From assembly GCA_963781305.1 (NCBI GenBank), contig CAWAFL010000013.1:434001-498000 (forward strand): DNA of 64,000 bases, given 5' to 3'. The stretch's first letter is position 1. Each line of letters begins with the position of its first letter. The position numbers and the translations under genes were made by a program. Below are positions 9,910-18,911 of this stretch, piece after piece. The DNA comes from DASXMT01 sp963781305. Its GTDB lineage: Bacteria; Actinomycetota; Acidimicrobiia; Acidimicrobiales; RAAP-2. The notes under the pieces were generated by a model. It was given only the letters and a program-made list of their open reading frames with translations. It was not told the origin of the DNA and made no database searches.

Positions 9910-10565
9910 CCGCGCCGATCCGAGTCCTCATCGCCGACGACCAGCGGGTGGTTCGCGAGGGGCTCTCGATGGTCCTCGGCCTGCTCCATGACGTCGAGGT
10001 CGTCGGGGCCGCCTGCGACGGGGCCGAGGCTGTCTCGCTGGCCGAAGAGCTCGGCCCGGACATCGTCCTCATGGACCTGAGGATGCCTCGCTGTGACGGG
10101 GTCGAGGCCACCCGGCTCCTACGGGAGAGCCGACCGCAGACCAAAGTCGTGGTCCTCACCACCTACGCGGACGACCATTCGGTCCTCGAGGCGCTCCGAG
10201 CCGGGGCCCGCGGTTATCTGACCAAGGATGCTGGGGGAGCCGAGATCCGCCACGCCTTGCAGCAGGTTCTCGACGACCAGGCGGCCATCGACCCGGCGGT
10301 GCAGCACCATCTGGTCGACGCCATCGCCACCGGCGCCCCGGCGCAAAGACCGCCCCTGTCGCCGGGTCTTCCAGACGGGCTCACGCCGAGAGAGGTCGAG
10401 GTCCTGTCCTGCATGGCCTCCGGCCTCTCGAACACCGAGATAGCTGAGCGGCTGGTCGTCAGCGAGGGCACCGTCAAGAGCCACATCAACCACATCTTCG
10501 CCAAGATCGGTGCCCGGGATCGCGCCCAGGCGGTCGCCTATGCCTACCAACAAGGCCTGCACTGA
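9906..10565 (+). CDS. NarL/LuxR-family response regulator
   Basis: The 219-residue regulator has a receiver domain with the acidic pair DD (residues 10-11), phospho-acceptor D57 (DIVLMDLRMPRCDG), switch T and K of TKDA, and a C-terminal LuxR helix-turn-helix (LTPREVEVLSCMASGLSNTE ... VSEGTVKSHINHIFAKI). It starts at ATG 9906 inside the kinase stop (ATGA overlap). Paired with the kinase at 8683 it probably controls the divergent ABC exporter through the palindromes at 8584-8646. That is a common arrangement for actinobacterial exporters responding to antibiotics or membrane stress. Confidence 0.93.
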   Translation: MTAPIRVLIADDQRVVREGLSMVLGLLHDVEVVGAACDGAEAVSLAEELGPDIVLMDLRMPRCDGVEATRLLRESRPQTKVVVLTTYADDHSVLEALRAGARGYLTKDAGGAEIRHALQQVLDDQAAIDPAVQHHLVDAIATGAPAQRPPLSPGLPDGLTPREVEVLSCMASGLSNTEIAERLVVSEGTVKSHINHIFAKIGARDRAQAVAYAYQQGLH

Positions 10566-10578
10566 CCACAGTGGTCAG
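10562..10578. terminator. Inverted repeat shared by convergent gene ends
   Basis: CTGACCAC and GTGGTCAG flank a single A, a perfect 17-base inverted repeat (7-bp stem with a 3-base loop if folded). It contains the stop codon of the response regulator on one strand and the stop codon of the convergent membrane protein on the other. It may be a bidirectional terminator; a T-rich CTATTTCTCC follows on the plus strand. Confidence 0.45.
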
Positions 10579-11432
10579 CTATTTCTCCCATTTCTTCGTA
10601 GCCGAGGCCCATTCCCGGGTCCGCTCGTGGCAGGGATGTCGGAAAGCGGAGTCCGGGTGCGCTCCCGCCCTGCGGAGACGCCGAGAGCCGGCTGTTGGAT
10701 GTCGGGCCGAGCGATCGTCAGGTACGCAACAAGAACAAAGACGGCCGCTGCGAACACCAACGCGGTGGGGCCGTCGCCGAAGCCGATCCCACTGAGGTTG
10801 CGCGGTTTGCTGATGTAGTCGGCGAACGATGCCCCGAGGGGACGAGTGACCACGTAGGCCATCCAGAAGGCGACGATACCGTTGAGACCGAGCTTCCACC
10901 AGGCCAGGGCCGGAATCAGGATGACCACGCCGAAGAGGATGCCCGAGGCCAAGTAGCCGAGGCCGAGCGAGGTCGCGGTGAAGTCCCCGAGCGCAGTCCC
11001 AAGGGCGAAGGTGGCGAACACCGTCGCCCAGTAGTAGGCCTCACGGCGCTGGGTGGTGATGCTGTGGATGGAAAGCGTTCCCTCGTTGTGGTGCCAGATC
11101 CAAAAGACCGCGATCAGGACGATCGCCCAGAGGAGGGTGGTCCCCGCATAGGGGATCTTGACATCGAGGTGGAGGAAGTCCGAGACGCCGGTACCGAAGA
11201 TGGCGATGGCGAAGGCTAGGAACCAGTAGGCAAAGGCCTGGTATCGGCGGGTCGAGAACTGCACCACGAGCGCAATGATGAACAGGCCGACTTCGGCGCC
11301 TCCGCCCTTGACGTTCCCCCACGTCTTGAAGTAGTCCGACGCGGCCTCTCCGCCCGCTGTGGTCAGGATCTTGACGACCCAGAAGATGAAGATGATCTCT
11401 GGAACCTTCGCCGCGATGGGTGCAGGAAACAT
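10575..11432 (-). CDS. COG4705-like integral membrane protein (copy 1)
   Basis: This 285-residue protein has about seven hydrophobic segments and strongly resembles the uncharacterised COG4705 membrane-anchored family. It begins with a PEIIFIFWVVKILTTAGGEA segment (family pattern KVPExxxxFWxxKxL) and contains FSTRRYQAFAYWF, TLSIHSITTQRREAYYWATV and AYVVTRPLGASFADY. I chose ATG 11432 because family similarity starts there and matches the start of the paralogue at 58966; longer in-frame starts at 11537 or 11645 add an arginine-rich, poorly supported leader. The function is unknown. It converges with the two-component system, sharing a palindrome at the stop codons. Confidence 0.8.
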   Translation of the reverse strand: MFPAPIAAKVPEIIFIFWVVKILTTAGGEAASDYFKTWGNVKGGGAEVGLFIIALVVQFSTRRYQAFAYWFLAFAIAIFGTGVSDFLHLDVKIPYAGTTLLWAIVLIAVFWIWHHNEGTLSIHSITTQRREAYYWATVFATFALGTALGDFTATSLGLGYLASGILFGVVILIPALAWWKLGLNGIVAFWMAYVVTRPLGASFADYISKPRNLSGIGFGDGPTALVFAAAVFVLVAYLTIARPDIQQPALGVSAGRERTRTPLSDIPATSGPGNGPRLRRNGRNS

Positions 11433-11798
11433 CCGACCCAATACAGGTACTTGACCACCAGCCGTCCCCCGGTCAGAGAGCGAGGATCTACGGCGACGGT
11501 GTGCGGACTTCACGTCGCCCAGTCTCCTTCTGGCCATCGGGTGAGCATAGAAGCCGACCACGTCCACATAGGCGCGGTCGGTAGCAGCATGGTGGGTGAG
11601 GGCATGGGGTTGAGCGCTGAATCGGGTGGTCCCGAAGGTCGTCACCCGGGGCCCGCCAGGGGCGATTCCTCGGACGCTCGGGACCGATCCGCCGCGGTCC
11701 GGCCCCCGGCGGTGGCCGCAGGCCCGTTCGACTTCGTTCCGGGGAATCTAGGATGAGGTTCTGATGGTGAGCGAACAGGGAGTCGGGGAGGGTTGCCA
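11433..11798. other. Gene-free region upstream of the cox operon
   Basis: This 366-base gap separates the leftward COG4705 gene and the rightward molybdenum hydroxylase operon. It holds the candidate promoter at 11727-11754 and the GGGGAGGG ribosome-binding site at 11785-11792. The minus strand stays open from 11645 in the frame of the COG4705 gene, but the sequence is low-complexity and not conserved-looking. Confidence 0.5.
11727..11754 (+). promoter_or_regulatory. Candidate promoter of the cox operon
   Basis: TTCGAC (11727-11732) and TAGGAT (11749-11754) are separated by 16 bp, a fair match to a vegetative actinobacterial promoter, and lie about 45 bases before the coxS start. The prediction is by eye only. 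Confidence 0.4.
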
Positions 11799-12287
11799 GT
11801 GGTCATGATCTCTTTGCGGATCAACGGCGAGACACATCGCGACGAGGTTGAGCCGAGGCTCCTGCTTGTGCAGTACCTCCGGGAGACCCTCGGACTTACG
11901 GGCACCAATATCGGGTGCGATACCAGCTCGTGTGGCGCTTGCACCGTGTTGCTCAATGGTGAGTCGGTGAAGTCGTGCACGCTTCTTGCTGCTCAGGCCG
12001 ATGAGACCGACATTGTGACGATAGAGGGCCTGGCCGAGCCCGACGGTACGTTGCACCCCGTTCAGGAGGCGTTTCGCGAGAACCACGCGCTCCAGTGTGG
12101 GTACTGCACCCCCGGAATGGTCATGGCGGCGGTCTCACTCCTCGATGAAGAGGGCCAACTCGACGAATGCGGAATTCGAGAAGGCCTCGAGGGCAATCTC
12201 TGCCGTTGCACCGGCTATCACAACATCGTGAAAGCAGTTCTGGCTTGCGCATCAGACCGTGGGATGGTCTCCGAGGCGAGTTCGTGA
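11799..12287 (+). CDS. coxS: CO dehydrogenase-type molybdenum hydroxylase, small [2Fe-2S] subunit
   Basis: This 162-residue iron-sulfur subunit carries electrons from the molybdenum centre to FAD. The plant-type cluster ligands are in GCDTSSCGACTVLLNG...SC. The second cluster ligands are in ALQCGYCTPGMV and NLCRCTGYHNI. The length is typical of CoxS/XdhA small subunits. GTG 11799 lies six bases after GGGGAGGG; ATG 11805 is an alternative and TTG 11793 is too close to the ribosome-binding site. Its stop overlaps the coxM start (GTGA), so the subunits are translationally coupled. It is the first gene of a cox operon running to about 20.1 kb. Confidence 0.95.
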   Translation: MVMISLRINGETHRDEVEPRLLLVQYLRETLGLTGTNIGCDTSSCGACTVLLNGESVKSCTLLAAQADETDIVTIEGLAEPDGTLHPVQEAFRENHALQCGYCTPGMVMAAVSLLDEEGQLDECGIREGLEGNLCRCTGYHNIVKAVLACASDRGMVSEASS

Positions 12288-13105
12288 TACCAGCGGCGTT
12301 CGACTACGTGCGCGCCGGATCAGCAGAAGAGGCCGTCGCCCTGCTGGGCCATCACGGCGACGACGCCAAGCTATTGGCGGGTGGCCATTCGCTCTTGCCA
12401 TTGATGAAGCTCCGGCTTGCCATTCCGACTGTCCTCATCGACATCGGCAGAGTTGCCGATCTTTCGTATATCCAAGAGCGAGGCGATGAGATCGTAATCG
12501 GGGCGCTGGCGCGGCACCACGACCTTGAAACATCGGCACTGTTGCGAGAGCAGGTCCCGCTCTTGGCCTACACAGCACATCAAGTTGGCGACCCCCAAGT
12601 GCGTCACCGCGGCACCCTCGGGGGAACGCTCGCCCACGGCGATCCCGCGTCGGATCTTCCCGCCGCCATCCTCGCTCTCGGCGGCACCCTTGTGGCGCAA
12701 GGCCCGGCCGGGCAGCGAGAAATCGCGTCCGCCGATTTCTTTAGGGGCTTTCTTGAGACCGCACTCGCTCCAGACGAAATGTTGATCGAAATACGTGTAC
12801 CCAAGGTGGCGGATGCCGGGTGGTCATTCCAGAAGTTCAACCGTCGGGCCCAAGACTGGGCGATTGTGGGCGTGGCCGCCGTTCTCAACGGACACGCTGG
12901 AATTGCACTAATCAACATGGGATCCACGCCGCTCCGGGCCGGGGCGGTCGAGGACGCGCTGAGCGGCGGAGCGTCCCCAGTCGAGGCCGCCGCTGCGGCC
13001 GATGAGGGAACGGATCCGCCGAGTGACATCAATGCGACGTCCGAGTACCGCCGACATCTCGCCACCGTGCTTGTGCGGCGAGCGCTCGAGGAGGCGACTT
13101 CATGA
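12284..13105 (+). CDS. coxM: CO dehydrogenase-type molybdenum hydroxylase, FAD-binding medium subunit
   Basis: This 273-residue subunit has the FAD-binding signatures of the CoxM/PCMH family: AGGHSLLPLMKLR (pyrophosphate loop), VRHRGTLGGTLAHGDPASDLP (second FAD motif) and the C-terminal CO_deh_flav_C region. It accepts electrons from CoxS and reduces an external acceptor. GTG 12284 overlaps the coxS stop by four bases, and its own stop overlaps coxL in the same way. Upstream in-frame sequence lies inside coxS and is not conserved. Gene order small-medium-large differs from the canonical form I order medium-small-large. Confidence 0.94.
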   Translation: MIPAAFDYVRAGSAEEAVALLGHHGDDAKLLAGGHSLLPLMKLRLAIPTVLIDIGRVADLSYIQERGDEIVIGALARHHDLETSALLREQVPLLAYTAHQVGDPQVRHRGTLGGTLAHGDPASDLPAAILALGGTLVAQGPAGQREIASADFFRGFLETALAPDEMLIEIRVPKVADAGWSFQKFNRRAQDWAIVGVAAVLNGHAGIALINMGSTPLRAGAVEDALSGGASPVEAAAAADEGTDPPSDINATSEYRRHLATVLVRRALEEATS

Positions 13106-15480
13106 CGATGGGTGCAGGAGCGTTCTCCGGAAAGCCAGTCCGACGAGTTGAAGACCCCGACCTCTTGCGTGGAGCCGGAACGTACGTCGACAACCTCAGG
13201 ATCGAAGGGATGTTGACGGCCTACTTTGTGCGGTCCCCCATCGCCCATGCTGTCATTGCGTCGATCGACACCTCCGCGGCAGAGGGCATGCCCGGGGTCA
13301 TTGGGGTATACAGCGCAGCGGACCTCGAATTTCCTGCTGCTCCGGCTTTCATGTTGTTGCGTCCCGAGGCGGTACGTCCCTCCCTGGCCAAGGATCGTGT
13401 CAATTTCGTGGGTGATCCCGTGGCCGTAGTCGTTGCTGAATCTCGCGCGCTGGCGATGGATGCCGCTGAACTGGTGGAAGTGGACTATGAGCCCCTTGAC
13501 CCCGTCATCCAGATGGAGGATGCGCTGGCCGCGGACTCGTCCCCTCAGTTCGAGGCGATCGGAAGCAATGTCATCATCGGATTGCGCTCGGGCAGCGACG
13601 ATCCGCTTGCCGGCTCCGATGTGATCGTGCGAGGCCGATTCGAGAACCAGCGGGTAGCGGTGGTGCCCATGGAAGGAAGCGCTATCGCGGTCGACCCGAC
13701 CGGGACCGACTACGACCTCACCGTGCACATTTCCTGCCAGATGCCGCACATGGTTCGGGGTGTCCTTTCTGGCTTGTTGGGAGTCGCGCCCGAGCGGATG
13801 CGCGTCATCGCTCCCAATGTCGGGGGTTCATTCGGGGCAAAGCATCTCTCGGCGGAGGGGGTGGTCATCGCCAAACTCGCACTGGAGCTCGGCCGCCCGA
13901 TCAAGTGGGTGGAGACCCGCTCAGAGAACATGGTGGCGTTGTCCCACGGTCGCGGGCAGGTTCAGTATGTGGAGCTCGGACTCAAGCGAGACGGCACCAT
14001 GGTCGGGATGCGTTGTCGGATGATCGGCGACGCGGGGGGCTATGCCGGTTTCGGTGGGATCCTCGTGCTCGGCCAAACCAAAGTTATGGCGCAGGGTGTG
14101 TATCACATACCCACAATCGCCTTCGACGTGGGCATTGTTGCCACCAACACCACCCCGATGGGAGCGTACCGAGGTGCGGGGCGACCCGAGGCCGCAGCCT
14201 TCTTGGAACGGATTGTCGATATGGCCGCTGACGAACTCGGGATTGACCCCGTCGAACTTCGGCGCAAGAACTTCATTCAGCCCGACGAGTTCCCACTGAC
14301 CACGGTCATGGGCGCCGACTACGACAGCGGCGACTACGGGGCGGCATTGGATGCAGCGCTGCGCATTTCCGACTACGAGGGTTTACGACAGGATCAGGCA
14401 GATCGCCGCTCGCGCGGCGATCGTCTGCAGCTCGGGATCGGCGTGGCCTGCTACGTCGAAGTAACCGGTGGCGGAGCCGAGTTCGCCGAGGTGGAGGTAC
14501 ACGAAGACGGCATGATCACTGTCAAGGCGGGCACCTCGGCGCACGGCCAAGGCCACGCCACCGCCTTCTCGCAGATCGCCGCCGACCAGTTTGGCGTGCC
14601 CATCGAGCAGATCCGCTACGTGCAATCCGACACCAAGCTGGTGGCGCGCGGTGGGGGAACGGGCGGGTCCAGGTCAGTGCAGCTGGGCGGCACCGCCGTG
14701 CTGCAAACCTCGAAACTTGTGGTCGAAAGAGCGAAAGCGCTGGTAGCGGATTTACTTGAAGCAGCCCCTGAAGACATTGTGGTGGTCGGCGACGGTCGGC
14801 TCGGAGTGGCCGGCGTCCCGAGTCGGGCACTCGATTGGGCTGCGGTTGCGCGCACGGCCGCCGAGCGGGGCGAACCGCTTCTGGTGCAGCACGATACCGA
14901 TCAAACTCGTTCGACATTCCCCTTCGGAGCCCACGTCGCCGTCGTCGAAGTAGACATCGAGACGGGACGTGTGGTGCCGGTTCGACACTTTGCTGTCGAC
15001 GACTGTGGCGTCATCGTCAATCCGCTTCTCGTCGATGGTCAGGTTCATGGTGGGCTGGCATCAGGGATCGCGCAGGCGTTGTGGGAGCAATATCTCTACG
15101 ACGAGGACGGCAACCCGATGACCACCAGTCTCGCTGAATACGCGATCCCGAGCGCTGCGGAGCTTCCTTCGTTTACCACCGCCCACACTGAGACGCCGTC
15201 ACCCACGAACGATCTCGGGGCCAAGGGGATTGGAGAGTCGGCCACGGTCGGGTCAACGCCTGCCATGCAGAACGCCGTGGTTGACGCCCTCAGTCACCTT
15301 GGTATACGGCACATCGACATGCCGTGCACCCCGGAGCGGGTCTGGCGGGCCATTCGCGACGCCGGGATGGGAACGTTGGCCGACCCCTGGCGTGAGCCGC
15401 GAGCCGAAATGGCGGCGTTTCCCAAAGAGGGTGCCGCCGGCGAGGAACTCGAACGTGGAGCTGAAAGTGTGAACCTCTGA
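13102..15480 (+). CDS. coxL: CO dehydrogenase-type molybdenum hydroxylase, large (molybdopterin) subunit, form II-like
   Basis: The 792-residue subunit holds the molybdenum-cytosine-dinucleotide site. It starts with KPVRRVEDPDLLRGAGTYVDN, typical of CoxL, and has GGSFGAKH, the active-site loop AYRGAGR (A355-R361) and the catalytic glutamate region KGIGESATVG (E712). True (form I) CO dehydrogenases carry AYRCSFR with the copper-binding Cys; this protein has Gly at that place, so it is a form II or related hydroxylase. CO oxidation is possible but not assured, and an aldehyde or heteroaromatic substrate is equally possible. The neighbouring coxD, coxE and coxG genes favour a genuine Cox-type maturation system. 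ATG 13102 overlaps coxM. Confidence 0.94.
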   Translation: MTMGAGAFSGKPVRRVEDPDLLRGAGTYVDNLRIEGMLTAYFVRSPIAHAVIASIDTSAAEGMPGVIGVYSAADLEFPAAPAFMLLRPEAVRPSLAKDRVNFVGDPVAVVVAESRALAMDAAELVEVDYEPLDPVIQMEDALAADSSPQFEAIGSNVIIGLRSGSDDPLAGSDVIVRGRFENQRVAVVPMEGSAIAVDPTGTDYDLTVHISCQMPHMVRGVLSGLLGVAPERMRVIAPNVGGSFGAKHLSAEGVVIAKLALELGRPIKWVETRSENMVALSHGRGQVQYVELGLKRDGTMVGMRCRMIGDAGGYAGFGGILVLGQTKVMAQGVYHIPTIAFDVGIVATNTTPMGAYRGAGRPEAAAFLERIVDMAADELGIDPVELRRKNFIQPDEFPLTTVMGADYDSGDYGAALDAALRISDYEGLRQDQADRRSRGDRLQLGIGVACYVEVTGGGAEFAEVEVHEDGMITVKAGTSAHGQGHATAFSQIAADQFGVPIEQIRYVQSDTKLVARGGGTGGSRSVQLGGTAVLQTSKLVVERAKALVADLLEAAPEDIVVVGDGRLGVAGVPSRALDWAAVARTAAERGEPLLVQHDTDQTRSTFPFGAHVAVVEVDIETGRVVPVRHFAVDDCGVIVNPLLVDGQVHGGLASGIAQALWEQYLYDEDGNPMTTSLAEYAIPSAAELPSFTTAHTETPSPTNDLGAKGIGESATVGSTPAMQNAVVDALSHLGIRHIDMPCTPERVWRAIRDAGMGTLADPWREPRAEMAAFPKEGAAGEELERGAESVNL

Positions 15481-15559
15481 TTGTCGTCTGCCAGATCAGC
15501 CTGGTGTCCCCCTGCACCCGGTTCGGGTCGGATAGCCGAGAACGCACGGACGGGTTTCT

Positions 15560-16522
15560 ATGAGCGGCGGTCTCTCGGAGCCGATCGGCGGTCCGGCGCT
15601 CTTTGTAGACCCGGCGAACCCTGATGACGTCCGGCAAGGACTCGAGGCGTGCGGGTATCTGGCCGACGATGGCCTGTCCACCGCTGTGTTCCTGGCCATG
15701 GCTCTCCACCGACCGCTCTTCTTGGAAGGCGAACCCGGCGGTGGCAAGACCGAGGTGGCGAACGCCTTGTCCCGATGGACCGGTGGCGAGCTGGTGCGCC
15801 TTCAGTGTTACGAGGGGATAGACGTCAGCCAGGCGGTCTACGAGTGGGACTTCTCCCGTCAGCTCTTGCACCTCCGGGCCGCCGAGCTTCGCGGCCAGGA
15901 TGGCGGTGGCCTCGACGATGGCCGGGCCGTGGAGGACGAGTTGTACTCGGAGCGGTTCTTGGTCCGTCGGCCGCTCCTCCGAGCCATCGCGGACGCACCG
16001 GGAAGGCGGGCCCCTCCCGTACTGATCATCGACGAAGTCGACCGGGCAGACGACGAGTTCGAGGCGTTTCTCCTCGAAGTGTTGGCCGATTACGCAATAA
16101 CGGTGCCTGAGCTCGGAACGTTTCGGGCCAAAGAGCCTCCGCTCGTCGTCCTCACCTCCAATCGGACCCGCGACGTGCACGATGCGCTCAAACGGAGGTG
16201 CCTCTATCACTGGGTCGAACACCCAGACTTCGCCCGCGAGGTCGCCATCGTGCGCCTCAAGGTTCCAGAAGTCGAAGGGCGCCTGGCGCGCCAGGTCACG
16301 GCTGCAGTTCAGGCGATACGCGGCTTGGGTCTGTACAAGGCACCGGGTGTGGCAGAGACCATCGATTGGGCGCGGGCTCTCACCGCCCTAGGGAGCGAGG
16401 AGTTGGACCAGCCCTCCATCTTGCGCACCCTGGGCAGTATCGCCAAGTACCGCGAGGACGTGGAACGAGTGGCCGGATCCGACTTGGCCGGCTTGATCGA
16501 ACAGGCTGCCCGCCATGGTTGA
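15560..16522 (+). CDS. coxD: MoxR-family AAA+ ATPase (CoxD-like)
   Basis: This 320-residue AAA+ ATPase has Walker A GEPGGGKT (57-64), Walker B LIIDEVDRAD (from 155) and a sensor region VVLTSNRTRDVHDALKRRC, typical of MoxR proteins. In carboxydotrophs CoxD is a chaperone needed for building the [CuSMoO2] active site of CO dehydrogenase, acting with the VWA protein CoxE. Here it is followed by coxE with an 8-base overlap. The ATG at 15560 follows coxL by 79 bases and lacks a strong ribosome-binding site. The role in cofactor maturation is inferred from context and family. Confidence 0.9.
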   Translation: MSGGLSEPIGGPALFVDPANPDDVRQGLEACGYLADDGLSTAVFLAMALHRPLFLEGEPGGGKTEVANALSRWTGGELVRLQCYEGIDVSQAVYEWDFSRQLLHLRAAELRGQDGGGLDDGRAVEDELYSERFLVRRPLLRAIADAPGRRAPPVLIIDEVDRADDEFEAFLLEVLADYAITVPELGTFRAKEPPLVVLTSNRTRDVHDALKRRCLYHWVEHPDFAREVAIVRLKVPEVEGRLARQVTAAVQAIRGLGLYKAPGVAETIDWARALTALGSEELDQPSILRTLGSIAKYREDVERVAGSDLAGLIEQAARHG

Positions 16523-17627
16523 AGTGGAAGATGGGTCGATCACATGCTTCTTGATGAAATTCGTGGAAGACCTCCGGGACGCCAACCTGGTGATCCCGAT
16601 GGACAGCGTCCTCACCTACGTCCTTGCCGTCGAGGCGGTTGGTATCGACCGCATTGATCTCGTGTATTGGGCAGGGAGGTCCGTATTGGTCACTCGGTAC
16701 GACGACATAGCCACGTATGACCGGATCTTCGATTCATTCTGGACGAGCAGATCGTCGTGGTCGGGCTCGTCTCCGCCACCAGTGGACCGCTCATCGGACG
16801 ATGCCGGTCTGGAGGCTGACCCCACGGACAACGATGGTGGCCTGCTCATGCCGGTCTCGGTGATCAGATATAGCCCGATCGACCAACTTCTTCAGAAGGA
16901 TTTCTTGGAATGCACTCCCCAAGAGCTTGAGGAGATCGCCGATCTCCTCCGCGACCTCCGCGTGCATGCGGTGCGCCATTCCCGGCGCAACCGGCGCTCT
17001 CCGCACCACCATGGTCGTTATGACAGGCGGGAAACCGTGCGCCGGGCCCTACGGTCGGGCGGTGAGGTCTCCGGGATGATCCACCGGGAAACCATCCAAC
17101 GTCCCCGCAGAGTCGTCCTCTTGTGCGATGTGAGCGGCTCAATGGAGCCCTATTCCCGCGCCTTTTTGCGTTTCCTCCACGTTGCTGTAGTCGGGAGGGG
17201 TCGGGTCGAGGCGTTCGCTCTCGGAACTCGTCTGACCCGGCTCACCCGCCAACTGTCAATGCGGGATCCCGATGCCGCACTGACCCAAGCCTCTGAGCGG
17301 GTGCTCGACTGGTCGGGTGGAACCAGGCTGGGGGAAGGTATCGGGACCTTCAACGATCGCTTTGGAATACCCGGCATGGCCCGGGGCGCCATAGTCGTGA
17401 TCCTGTCCGATGGTTGGGATCGCGGCGACCCGGAACAACTGGCCCGCGAGATGGACCGGCTGTATCGCGCTGCTCATCAAACGATCTGGGCGAATCCGCT
17501 CAAGGCTTCAGAGGGGTATGAGCCACTCGCCCGGGGGATGGCGGCCGCGCTTCCCTACATCGACCGGTTCGTCGAAGGGCATTCCGCGGCATCACTCGAG
17601 GCGCTGGTAAGTGTGATCGCCCAGTGA
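16515..17627 (+). CDS. coxE: VWA-domain protein CoxE
   Basis: The 370-residue protein has the CoxE-like VWA organisation. An N-terminal helical region (about 1-190) includes an arginine-rich stretch, SRRNRRSPHHHGRYDRR. A von Willebrand A domain follows with the MIDAS motif DVSGS (D205, S207, S209) and an ILSDGWDRGD metal-site element. CoxE partners the MoxR ATPase CoxD in maturation of molybdenum hydroxylases. The ATG at 16515 overlaps the end of coxD. The usual downstream coxF is present as two XdhC-like genes after a 72-base gap. Confidence 0.9.
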   Translation: MVEVEDGSITCFLMKFVEDLRDANLVIPMDSVLTYVLAVEAVGIDRIDLVYWAGRSVLVTRYDDIATYDRIFDSFWTSRSSWSGSSPPPVDRSSDDAGLEADPTDNDGGLLMPVSVIRYSPIDQLLQKDFLECTPQELEEIADLLRDLRVHAVRHSRRNRRSPHHHGRYDRRETVRRALRSGGEVSGMIHRETIQRPRRVVLLCDVSGSMEPYSRAFLRFLHVAVVGRGRVEAFALGTRLTRLTRQLSMRDPDAALTQASERVLDWSGGTRLGEGIGTFNDRFGIPGMARGAIVVILSDGWDRGDPEQLAREMDRLYRAAHQTIWANPLKASEGYEPLARGMAAALPYIDRFVEGHSAASLEALVSVIAQ

Positions 17628-17699
17628 GCGAGGCGGAAGGCGCTCGACTTGATGGCGGTAAAATAGGGGGATGGTCCTAGTAAAAGCGACGGAATCCCT

Positions 17700-18014
17700 G
17701 TGAAGGGGGTGCTGGCCGACATCGAGCGGTGGCAAGAATCAGGGCATCGTGTCGCCATCGCCAGGGTAGTCGGTGTTGTCGGATCGGGCCCCCGTGATGC
17801 GGGTGCCACCATGGCCGTGAGCGATAACGGTGAAGTTGCCGGCTCGGTCTCGGGAGGCTGCGTCGAAGGAGCCGTGGTCTCTGAAGCTCTCGAGGTGCTG
17901 GCCGACGGTCAGCCCCGCCTTTGCACGTTTGGCTATTCGGATCAGGAGGCCTTTGCTGTGGGATTGACCTGTGGAGGGACCATCCGGGTGTTTGTCGAAC
18001 CGCTGGACTGGTGA
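17700..18014 (+). CDS. XdhC/CoxF-type accessory protein, N-terminal domain only
   Basis: This 104-residue protein is a stand-alone XdhC_CoxI domain (PF02625). It contains the core IARVVGVVGSGPRDAGATMAV and the Cys-bearing SVSGGCVEGAVV. The C-terminal Rossmann domain normally fused to it is missing here and occurs in the next gene. XdhC proteins bind molybdenum cofactor and insert the sulfurated form into the hydroxylase. GTG 17700 is the likely start; a sequence rich in A and G (GGTAAAATAGGGGG) precedes it and could include an internal promoter. The stop overlaps the following gene by four bases (GTGA), so the pair is probably made in equal amounts. Confidence 0.88.
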   Translation: MKGVLADIERWQESGHRVAIARVVGVVGSGPRDAGATMAVSDNGEVAGSVSGGCVEGAVVSEALEVLADGQPRLCTFGYSDQEAFAVGLTCGGTIRVFVEPLDW

Positions 18015-18874
18015 GTCAGCTCTACGCCGTCCTTCGGGACTGCCTCAAAGCTGAAGAGCCAGTGGCGTTGGCCACTGTGATAGAGGTTTCATCCGACCCG
18101 GGCGAGGCGGCGTGTCATGACGTTCCCCCTCCCTTGGGATCGAAATTGCTCGTGCGCGGTGAGGGCGACGTTTTGGGCTCGCTTGGAGACGTCGACCTCG
18201 ACCGAGCCGTGGCTCATGATCTGCGAGGCGCGCTGGAGTCCGGACTGCCCGGCGAGCGTCACTATGGCTGGAGAGGCCAGATAAACGGCACGGCGGTCTC
18301 CGTGTTCATCGAACCGTTCACACCGGCACCGCACATGGTGATATTTGGCGCAGTGGACTTCACCAGGGCCTTGGTCCGGGTGGCCAATGTGCTCGGGTTT
18401 CGGGTGACCGTGTGCGACGCCCGCCCTGTGTTTGCGACGCGGACAAGATTTCCCGATGCGGACGAGGTGGTGGTGGATTGGCCGGATCGGTACCTCGCCC
18501 GCGCCGGTGCGCAGCTGGGGCCTGCCGATGCGGTGTGCGTGTTGACTCACGACGCCAAGTTCGACGTGCCGGCGATCGTGGGCGCACTGGTCACCCGGGT
18601 CGGCTACATCGGCGCGATGGGCTCGCGACGAACGAAACACGACCGCGAGCAGCGATTGCGCGAGGCAGGAGTAACCGACGAAGACCTGATACGAATCATG
18701 GCCCCCATCGGCTTGGACATCGGGGCGCGAACCCCGGAGGAGACAGCGGTGGCCATCTGCGCGGAGATCGTGGCCGTTCACTCTGGTAGCAGCGTTCCCT
18801 CCCTCCGTGACGGGACTGGACCAATTCATCGCTCACCATCCGGCCTAGCCCATCCAACCCATTTAGGCCTGTGA
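18011..18874 (+). CDS. XdhC/CoxF-type accessory protein with C-terminal Rossmann domain
   Basis: This 287-residue protein starts with a second, degenerate XdhC_CoxI module (LYAVLRDCLKAEEPVALATV) in which the SGGCVEG motif of the first protein is absent. It continues with an XdhC Rossmann domain (PF13478): PHMVIFGAVDFTRALVRVA, a VCDARP acidic turn, AVCVLTHDAKFD and YIGAMGSRRTKHDR, ending IGLDIGARTPEETA. The usual GAGHV dinucleotide loop reads FGAVDF, a small deviation. It is coupled to the gene before it by a GTGA overlap. Together they should load molybdenum cofactor into CoxL. Splitting and partial duplication is known for CoxF/CoxI-type genes. Confidence 0.88.
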   Translation: MSQLYAVLRDCLKAEEPVALATVIEVSSDPGEAACHDVPPPLGSKLLVRGEGDVLGSLGDVDLDRAVAHDLRGALESGLPGERHYGWRGQINGTAVSVFIEPFTPAPHMVIFGAVDFTRALVRVANVLGFRVTVCDARPVFATRTRFPDADEVVVDWPDRYLARAGAQLGPADAVCVLTHDAKFDVPAIVGALVTRVGYIGAMGSRRTKHDREQRLREAGVTDEDLIRIMAPIGLDIGARTPEETAVAICAEIVAVHSGSSVPSLRDGTGPIHRSPSGLAHPTHLGL

Positions 18875-18911
18875 GCAGCGAATGCCAAGGGCTTCATGAG
18901 GATCGGTTGTC

